DNA of 27,538 nt from Scatosoma sp045537295 (lineage in GTDB: Bacteria; Bacillota; Clostridia; Christensenellales; Borkfalkiaceae), in the NCBI GenBank assembly GCA_045537295.1, contig JAZSPG010000022.1, forward strand, positions 1 through 27,538, in the 5' to 3' direction. Shown in pieces: positions 22,932-27,538 of this stretch. The translations under genes were made by a program, and so were the position numbers. The stretch's first letter is position 1. Every line of letters starts with the position of its first letter. Below the pieces are notes generated by a model. The model worked only from the letters and a program-made list of their open reading frames with translations, was not told the DNA's origin and made no database searches.

Positions 22932-23249
22932 TTACGCACCCCAGATTGCAGGTTTTTGCAAAATGTAGAAAACGACGGAAAGAACTACCAAGATAGCAAG
23001 GCAAATCCAAGTCCATCTCTTCATTTTCGCCTCAATCGATTTGCCTTTGTTTTTACCAAAGAACGTTTCGCTTGAACCGCCGAGTGCGTCGATACCGCTG
23101 GAATTGCTCGGTTGCATTAAAATCAAAACGATAGCGGTAAGCGCGGAAAGTGCCATTAAAATAATCATTGTCAGGCTAAGCCCAAAATATAAGTTATAGA
23201 ACGAGTTGCCCTTTTCGATAGGAGCAAGTAACGAAGTTAAACGTAACAT
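22932..23249 (-). CDS. secG: Preprotein translocase subunit SecG
   Basis: This 105-residue membrane protein of the SecYEG channel eases preprotein movement. Two membrane segments (FGLSLTMIILMALSALTAIVLILM and WTWICLAILVVLSVVFYIL) flank the family loop QPSNSSGIDALGGSSETFFGKNKGKS. It is longer than usual (about 75-80) because of some 20 extra residues before the first segment (MLRLTSLLAPIEKGNSFYNLY). ATG 23249 has AAGGAAA upstream, and the promoter at 23289-23317 leaves a leader of about 35 bases, so the longer start is supported. It is the first gene of the secG-rnr-smpB group, divergent from the phosphoesterase gene. Confidence 0.92.
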   Translation of the reverse strand: MLRLTSLLAPIEKGNSFYNLYFGLSLTMIILMALSALTAIVLILMQPSNSSGIDALGGSSETFFGKNKGKSIEAKMKRWTWICLAILVVLSVVFYILQKPAIWGA

Positions 23250-23288
23250 ATCTATTTCCTTTTTATGTTTTTTTCAAAATACTAATTG

Positions 23289-23317
23289 ATTATAGCACAC
23301 TTAAAAAAAGAACGCAA
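23289..23317 (-). promoter_or_regulatory. Promoter of secG
   Basis: Minus strand: -35 TTGCGT (23312-23317), 17-base spacer, -10 TATAAT (23289-23294) preceded by TGC, an extended -10. Confidence 0.82.
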
Positions 23318-23356
23318 GCGTTTTTTAAGCGTATTTTATAAAATTTTATTTTTCAA

Positions 23357-23378
23357 AGCGATAATAGACAAAATCGCT
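23357..23378. promoter_or_regulatory. Inverted repeat between divergent promoters (possible operator)
   Basis: AGCGAT (23357-23362) and ATCGCT (23373-23378) are perfect inverted copies separated by ten bases, in the AT-rich stretch between the secG and phosphoesterase promoters. A regulator site is only a guess. Confidence 0.3.
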
Positions 23379-23398
23379 CTTAAAATTTTTTCAAACGC

Positions 23399-23427
23399 TT
23401 GCATTTAAGAAGATTTGGTGTTATAAT
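23399..23427 (+). promoter_or_regulatory. Promoter of the metallophosphoesterase gene
   Basis: -35 TTGCAT (23399-23404), 17-base spacer, -10 TATAAT (23422-23427) preceded by TGT. Leader of about 26 bases with AAGGAA. Confidence 0.83.
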
Positions 23428-23459
23428 AAAATAAATCTAAACACAAGGAAACAAAAATT

Positions 23460-24578
23460 ATGCAAGACTTTTTATTTTGTCAACCTTCCGTGTTTGTTAT
23501 CGGTAACGAATACGAGATTTTACTCAATTTGAACGAGTTTGGTATTTGCTTCGTGAAAGTCGGCGATACGCTGTATTACGAGGAAAATTCGGGGGTATTA
23601 CCTTCCGAACGCACTATCGTAAAAATCCGCGTTCCGCAAACCGCGCTCGATACCGCAAAAGCTTACGAAATTATATTCCGTAAAACGAAAGAGCGTAAAT
23701 CGTACTGGTCTACGTTCTATCCGCCTCAAACGGCGAAATTTGCGTTCAAACCCTTGGAAAAGACGGAAAATATCAATATTTTGTATATTTCCGACGTGCA
23801 TTACGGTTTTGAAATCGCGAAAAAAACGGCGTCGTATTTTGGGAAAGACGTCGATTTATTCGTCGTGAACGGCGATATCGGCGAAGTGGAAACGGAAAAG
23901 AACTATTTAGAGGTCTGCAACTTCGTCGGCGAGATTGCGAACGGCGAGATACCCGTACTGTTTTCGCGCGGTAATCACGATACGCGCGGGCGTTTGGCGG
24001 AATTATTCCCGAAATATTTCCCTTGCCAAAACGGTAAGACGTATTACGGTTTTGAAATCGGTTGCTTAAAAGGTGTGGTGCTTGATTGCGGTGAGGATAA
24101 ACTGGATTGTTCAAAGGAATACGATTCGTCCGAGGACACGCCCGTGGAATATTTGGGACTTAACCGTTTCCACGATTACCGCAAACAACAGCTGGAATTT
24201 TTGAAAACCGTGCAACCCGACGAGAACAAAATCAACCTCGTCGTTTCGCACGTATGCCCTGCAATGACCACGGCTGAGCCTGGCGGGCAGTTTGATATCG
24301 ACAGGGAGATGTATACGAAGTGGTGTGCGGAATTAGACCGTATCCACCCCGCGTTTATGCTTTGCGGGCATTACCATCACGCGTTTATGATTATGCCCGA
24401 CGATAACCAAAGCTTAATCCCGCACAACTATCCCGTAGTGGTGGGCATTAACCGTATCCCCGCCGACGCGTCCGAGCATTTCTGGGGCGCGGGGATTATC
24501 TTAAATAACCATCAAGCCGAGGTGCGTTTTGTGGACGAAACGCATACCGTACAGAAAAAATACCTGTTGAAATTTTAA
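23460..24578 (+). CDS. Calcineurin-like metallophosphoesterase
   Basis: The protein has 372 residues. All metal-binding motifs of the superfamily are present: SDVHYG (about 111-116), NGDIGE (about 138-143), RGNHDTRG (about 170-177), SHVCP (about 263) and GHYHH (about 302-306). The first 100 residues are beta-rich (FVIGNEYEILLNLNEFGICFVKVGD, IVKIRVPQTAL) and resemble the Ig-like domain in front of purple-acid-phosphatase-type enzymes. No signal peptide is seen, so a cytoplasmic role is likely. Substrate is not evident; cyclic nucleotides, phosphoesters or pyrophosphates are possible. It runs opposite to both neighbours, with its own promoter and a shared terminator, and splits the glycolysis and secG groups. 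Confidence 0.85.
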   Translation: MQDFLFCQPSVFVIGNEYEILLNLNEFGICFVKVGDTLYYEENSGVLPSERTIVKIRVPQTALDTAKAYEIIFRKTKERKSYWSTFYPPQTAKFAFKPLEKTENINILYISDVHYGFEIAKKTASYFGKDVDLFVVNGDIGEVETEKNYLEVCNFVGEIANGEIPVLFSRGNHDTRGRLAELFPKYFPCQNGKTYYGFEIGCLKGVVLDCGEDKLDCSKEYDSSEDTPVEYLGLNRFHDYRKQQLEFLKTVQPDENKINLVVSHVCPAMTTAEPGGQFDIDREMYTKWCAELDRIHPAFMLCGHYHHAFMIMPDDNQSLIPHNYPVVVGINRIPADASEHFWGAGIILNNHQAEVRFVDETHTVQKKYLLKF

Positions 24579-24591
24579 TTTTACTTCATAA

Positions 24592-24630
24592 CAAAAAAAC
24601 TCCGCAAGCGTGAAAACTTGCGGAGTTTTT
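24592..24630. terminator. Strong bidirectional terminator between phosphoesterase and gpmI
   Basis: A perfect 13-pair stem (24596-24608 with 24617-24629), 8-base loop, with A-run and T-run on opposite sides. It serves both convergent genes. Confidence 0.9.
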
Positions 24631-24642
24631 CTATTCGTTTCC

Positions 24643-26214
24643 TTATTTAATCAAGCTCTTGCCCGTCATTTCCTTAGGCTGAGGGATATTCATCATATCC
24701 AACAGGGTGGGGGCGAGGTCTGCCAAAACGCCGTCCTCGCGGAGCGTTGCGTTTTTCAGATTTTCCGATACGAGAATTACGGGAACGGGGAAAGTGGTGT
24801 GTTGCGTGAACGCCGTTTCGCCGTCGTCCGCTATCATTTGGTCGGCGTTGCCGTGGTCGGCGGTGACGAGCGCACTACCGCCCATAGCCAAAATTTTATC
24901 CGTTACCTTTTTCACGCATTCGTCAACGGTATGCACCGCCTTAATAGCCGAGTCCATAACGCCCGTATGCCCAACCATATCGCAGTTTGCGAAGTTGAGG
25001 ATAACTACGTCGTAAACGCCCTTGTCGAGTTCTTCCAAAACCTTATCCGTAACGAGATACGCGCTCATTTCGGGTTGTAAATCGTAGGTGGCAACTTTCG
25101 GCGAGGGGATAACGATACGCGTTTCGCCCTCGACGGGCGCTTCTAATTTCGCGTTGAAGAAGAAGGTTACGTGCGCGTATTTTTCCGTTTCGGCGATATG
25201 AAGCTGTTTCAAACCCAAAGACGAAATATATTGTGGTAAGGTGTTGGTAATCTCGTCGGGCGGGAACGCTACGCCTACGCCCTCAAACGACGAATCGTAC
25301 ACCGCAAAGCCTACGAAAGTCGGCGCAAGGAAACCCGTTTTTCTTTCAAAACCGAGCGTTGCGCCCGTCTTTGCGTCTACGAACGGGAACGCTTGTTGCG
25401 AGAACATTCTCGAAATTTGACGCGCTCTGTCGGGTCGGAAGTTAAAGCAAATAATGCTATCGCCCGCGCCGATTAATCCGACGGGTTTGCCGTTTTGCGT
25501 GAGGTTGGTGGGCAGGATAAATTCGTCGGTAACGCCCTTTTCATACGACGCTTTCACCGCGTCCTCCGCGCTACCTTCAAATTGTACGCCCACACCAAGC
25601 GTGAGCATATCGTAGGCTTTTTCTTCTCTGTCCCAGTTGTTGTCTCTGTCCATTGCGTAATATCTGCCCGAAACGGACGCGATTTTACCAAAGTTCAATT
25701 CGTTTAATTTATCTTGTAAATCTTTCAAGAAGTCCGCGCCCGAAGTGGGTGCAACGTCGCGCCCGTCGGTAAACGCGTGGATATACACCTCGTTCAAACC
25801 TTGCATTTTCGCCATTTCCACGAGCGCGTATAAATGCTCGATATGGCTATGCACGCCACCCGTCGAAACCAAACCGAACAGGTGTAAATTTTTACCTGCG
25901 TTCTTTGCGGACTGCATAGCGCGGAGCAATTCGGCGTTTTTGAAAAATTCGCCGTTGCGGATATCCTTGGTGATTTTCGTTAAATCCTGATAGACGATAC
26001 GACCTGCGCCGATATTGAGGTGACCTACCTCGCTGTTGCCCATTTGCCCGTCGGGAAGACCCACCGACATACCGCTTGCGCCGAGTTGCGCGGAGGGGTA
26101 GTTTTGAATGAGTTCGTTGACGAATTTACTCCCGTCGGCAACGATAGCGTTGCCGTGTTGGCTGGGGTTAATGCCGTAGCCGTCCATAATAATTAAAGCG
26201 TAAGGGGTACGCAT
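24643..26214 (-). CDS. gpmI: 2,3-bisphosphoglycerate-independent phosphoglycerate mutase
   Basis: The 523-residue enzyme interconverts 3- and 2-phosphoglycerate in glycolysis, using two Mn ions and a phosphoserine. It begins MRTPYALIIMDGYGINPSQHGNAI with the first metal Asp; the nucleophile Ser lies in MGNSEVGHLNIGAGRIVYQDLTKI (about 59-82); YAHVTFFFN, FANCDMVGHTG and VTADHGNADQM supply further metal and substrate residues. Length is normal (about 510-520). ATG 26214 has AAAGGAG upstream; the longer frame to 26349 overlaps tpiA and is not used. It is the last gene of pgk-tpiA-gpmI on this strand. The eno gene that often follows is absent here. Confidence 0.97.
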   Translation of the reverse strand: MRTPYALIIMDGYGINPSQHGNAIVADGSKFVNELIQNYPSAQLGASGMSVGLPDGQMGNSEVGHLNIGAGRIVYQDLTKITKDIRNGEFFKNAELLRAMQSAKNAGKNLHLFGLVSTGGVHSHIEHLYALVEMAKMQGLNEVYIHAFTDGRDVAPTSGADFLKDLQDKLNELNFGKIASVSGRYYAMDRDNNWDREEKAYDMLTLGVGVQFEGSAEDAVKASYEKGVTDEFILPTNLTQNGKPVGLIGAGDSIICFNFRPDRARQISRMFSQQAFPFVDAKTGATLGFERKTGFLAPTFVGFAVYDSSFEGVGVAFPPDEITNTLPQYISSLGLKQLHIAETEKYAHVTFFFNAKLEAPVEGETRIVIPSPKVATYDLQPEMSAYLVTDKVLEELDKGVYDVVILNFANCDMVGHTGVMDSAIKAVHTVDECVKKVTDKILAMGGSALVTADHGNADQMIADDGETAFTQHTTFPVPVILVSENLKNATLREDGVLADLAPTLLDMMNIPQPKEMTGKSLIK

Positions 26215-26242
26215 AATTTTATTCTCCTTTATCTTCAAAATA

Positions 26243-26276
26243 GTGGGGCAGAGCGCGCTCAATGCGTACCTGCCCC
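26243..26276. repeat. Inverted repeat carrying GGGGCAGGTACGC between tpiA and gpmI
   Basis: GGGGCAG (26244-26250) and CTGCCCC (26270-26276) are perfect inverted copies flanking a GC-rich interior. On the minus strand it reads GGGGCAGGTACGCATTGA, close to the 18-mer found at 630 and 20231. No T-run follows, so it does not look like a terminator. It may process or stabilise the operon mRNA (inference). Confidence 0.5.
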
Positions 26277-26296
26277 TTGCAAATGCTATATATTTC

Positions 26297-27043
26297 TTAT
26301 TTATCGAAGTTAACGATAGCCGAGAAATCAGGCGCTTTGAGGGACGCACCGCCGATTAAACCGCCGTCGATTTCCTCTTTCGCCATAAGTTCTTTGCAGT
26401 TTCCTGCGTTCATACTACCGCCGTATTGAATACGAACGGCTTGCGCGCAATGCGGGCAGAATACTTCGCCAATCGTCTTACGGATAAACGCAATCGTTTC
26501 GTTGGCTTGGTCCGCCGTTGCCGTCTTGCCCGTACCGATAGCCCAAACGGGTTCGTACGCGATAACGACTTCGGTGATTTCTTCGATACCTTTCAAACCT
26601 TCGCGGATTTGCTTAGCCAAAACTTCTTCCGTCTTGCCCGTTTCTCTTTCCTCTAACGTTTCGCCGATACAAACGATAGGGGTAAGCCCCGCTTTCAATG
26701 CAGTAAGCGTTCTCTTGTTCACCGTTTCGTCCGTTTCACCGAAATATTGACGGCGTTCGCTGTGCCCGATAATAACGTATTCTACGCCGTATTCAAGGAG
26801 CATCGCCGCGGAGATTTCGCCCGTGTACGCGCCCTTGTCGGCAAAGTGTACGTTTTCTGCGCCGAGCTTGATGTTCGTGCCTTTAATCGCCTCGCTCACC
26901 GCGGGGATATCGATTGCGGGAACGCATACCACGACGTCGCAGTTCGCCTCGGTTACGAGGGGAGCAATCGCTTTCACGAGCGCAACGCCCTCGGAAGCGG
27001 TGTTGTTCATCTTCCAGTTACCTGCAATAATAGGTCTTCTCAT
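26297..27043 (-). CDS. tpiA: Triosephosphate isomerase
   Basis: The 248-residue TIM-barrel dimer interconverts dihydroxyacetone phosphate and glyceraldehyde 3-phosphate. The active-site residues are all visible: Lys 11 in AGNWKMN (7-13), His in VIIGHSERRQYF (about 92-103), and catalytic Glu in VVIAYEPVWAIGTGKTA (about 161-177), whose loop 6 closes over the substrate. The phosphate-binding IQYGGSMNAGN and GGLIGGASL follow. TAGGAG lies before ATG 27043. It sits between pgk (40 bases away) and gpmI (82 bases away), the usual Bacillota glycolytic order. Length is typical. Confidence 0.98.
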   Translation of the reverse strand: MRRPIIAGNWKMNNTASEGVALVKAIAPLVTEANCDVVVCVPAIDIPAVSEAIKGTNIKLGAENVHFADKGAYTGEISAAMLLEYGVEYVIIGHSERRQYFGETDETVNKRTLTALKAGLTPIVCIGETLEERETGKTEEVLAKQIREGLKGIEEITEVVIAYEPVWAIGTGKTATADQANETIAFIRKTIGEVFCPHCAQAVRIQYGGSMNAGNCKELMAKEEIDGGLIGGASLKAPDFSAIVNFDK

Positions 27044-27083
27044 AATTCAAAACTCCTAAAAGTATATATATTTTTTTATTTTC

Positions 27084-27538
27084 TTATTTATCGTTCAAGC
27101 AAGCGATACCGGGAAGTACCTTACCCTCGAACAATTCAAGCGACGCACCGCCACCCGTCGAAATGTGCGTCATCTTATCCGCAAAGCCGAGCACTTGCAC
27201 AGCCGCCGCGGAGTCGCCACCGCCGATAATCGTCGTTGCCTTGCCGTACGCGTTTGCAAGCGCCTGGGCAACCGCTTTCGTGCCTTCCGCAAGGATAGGA
27301 TTTTCAAATACGCCCATAGGACCGTTCCAAATCACCGCTTTCGCGTTGGCTACGACGCTTGCGAAAAGTTTCTTGGTTTCAGGACCGATATCCAAGCCCA
27401 TCATATCGTCGGGGATAGCGTTGGAGGCAACCACCGTCGTTTCGATAGGCGCGTCGATAGGGTTAGGGAACGCCTTGGACGCAACGGTGTCTACGGGCAA
27501 TACGATTTGCTTGCCGAGCGCCTTTGCCTTTTCAAGCA
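27084..27538 (-). CDS. pgk: Phosphoglycerate kinase, C-terminal part (partial)
   Basis: The gene runs off the right edge; about 151 codons of the C-terminal nucleotide-binding domain are visible. The enzyme makes ATP and 3-phosphoglycerate from 1,3-bisphosphoglycerate and ADP. Motifs: LPVDTVASKAF, DDMMGLDIGPETKKLF, VIWNGPMGVFENP, TIIGGGDSAAAV and STGGGASLELFEGKVLPGI, all standard. The frame is open to the last base; the TTG at 27500 (LPVD) is internal and not a start. The stop is TAA at 27084-27086. It is first in the visible minus-strand group pgk-tpiA-gpmI; gap would be expected just beyond the window. Confidence 0.97.
   Translation of the reverse strand, partial: LEKAKALGKQIVLPVDTVASKAFPNPIDAPIETTVVASNAIPDDMMGLDIGPETKKLFASVVANAKAVIWNGPMGVFENPILAEGTKAVAQALANAYGKATTIIGGGDSAAAVQVLGFADKMTHISTGGGASLELFEGKVLPGIACLNDK

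Overview
The window looks like the chromosome of an anaerobic Gram-positive bacterium of the Clostridia type. I infer this from the Bacillota-style clusters pgk-tpiA-gpmI and secG-rnr-smpB, a bifunctional AdhE beside a Rex regulator, lipoprotein signal peptides, strong AGGAGG ribosome sites and abundant hairpin terminators. I cannot name the species from the sequence.

Bases 1-7210 are a one-way phage head cassette: the end of a terminase large subunit, a small unknown protein, portal, scaffold, major capsid protein, a head-tail adaptor, a beta-rich tail-hub-like protein and a helical protein. The order resembles phage P22 (portal, scaffold, coat, gp4, gp10). No integrase, lysis, ejection, needle or tailspike gene is visible, and the cassette stops next to a housekeeping gene. 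Related arrays of small hairpins joined by GTGAATTG lie after the terminase and after the last phage gene.

Bases 7395-11808 form one apparent operon from a clear promoter to a terminator: dut, a trmB homologue with an altered catalytic loop, a three-gene ABC importer (lipoprotein, permease, ATPase) and rex. The lipoprotein appears to be circularly permuted. adhE follows (to 14473) and meets a convergent AllA-like gene at a shared terminator.

Bases 15000-20250 hold tilS (apparently leaderless) with hpt, a convergent lipoprotein polysaccharide deacetylase, a NahK-like sugar kinase, a 28-residue membrane protein and a nitrilase-fold protein that has lost all three catalytic residues. Bases 20253-23249 are secG-rnr-smpB (tmRNA rescue, RNA decay, secretion) on the minus strand. 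A divergent metallophosphoesterase follows, and the window ends in the minus-strand glycolytic group gpmI, tpiA and partial pgk.

Signals beyond the genes: the 10-mer GGGGCAGGTA occurs seven times exactly (about 0.05 expected by chance); the GTGAATTG hairpin arrays show paired changes in their stems; and five of six readable promoters have a TTGC-type -35 box with an extended -10.
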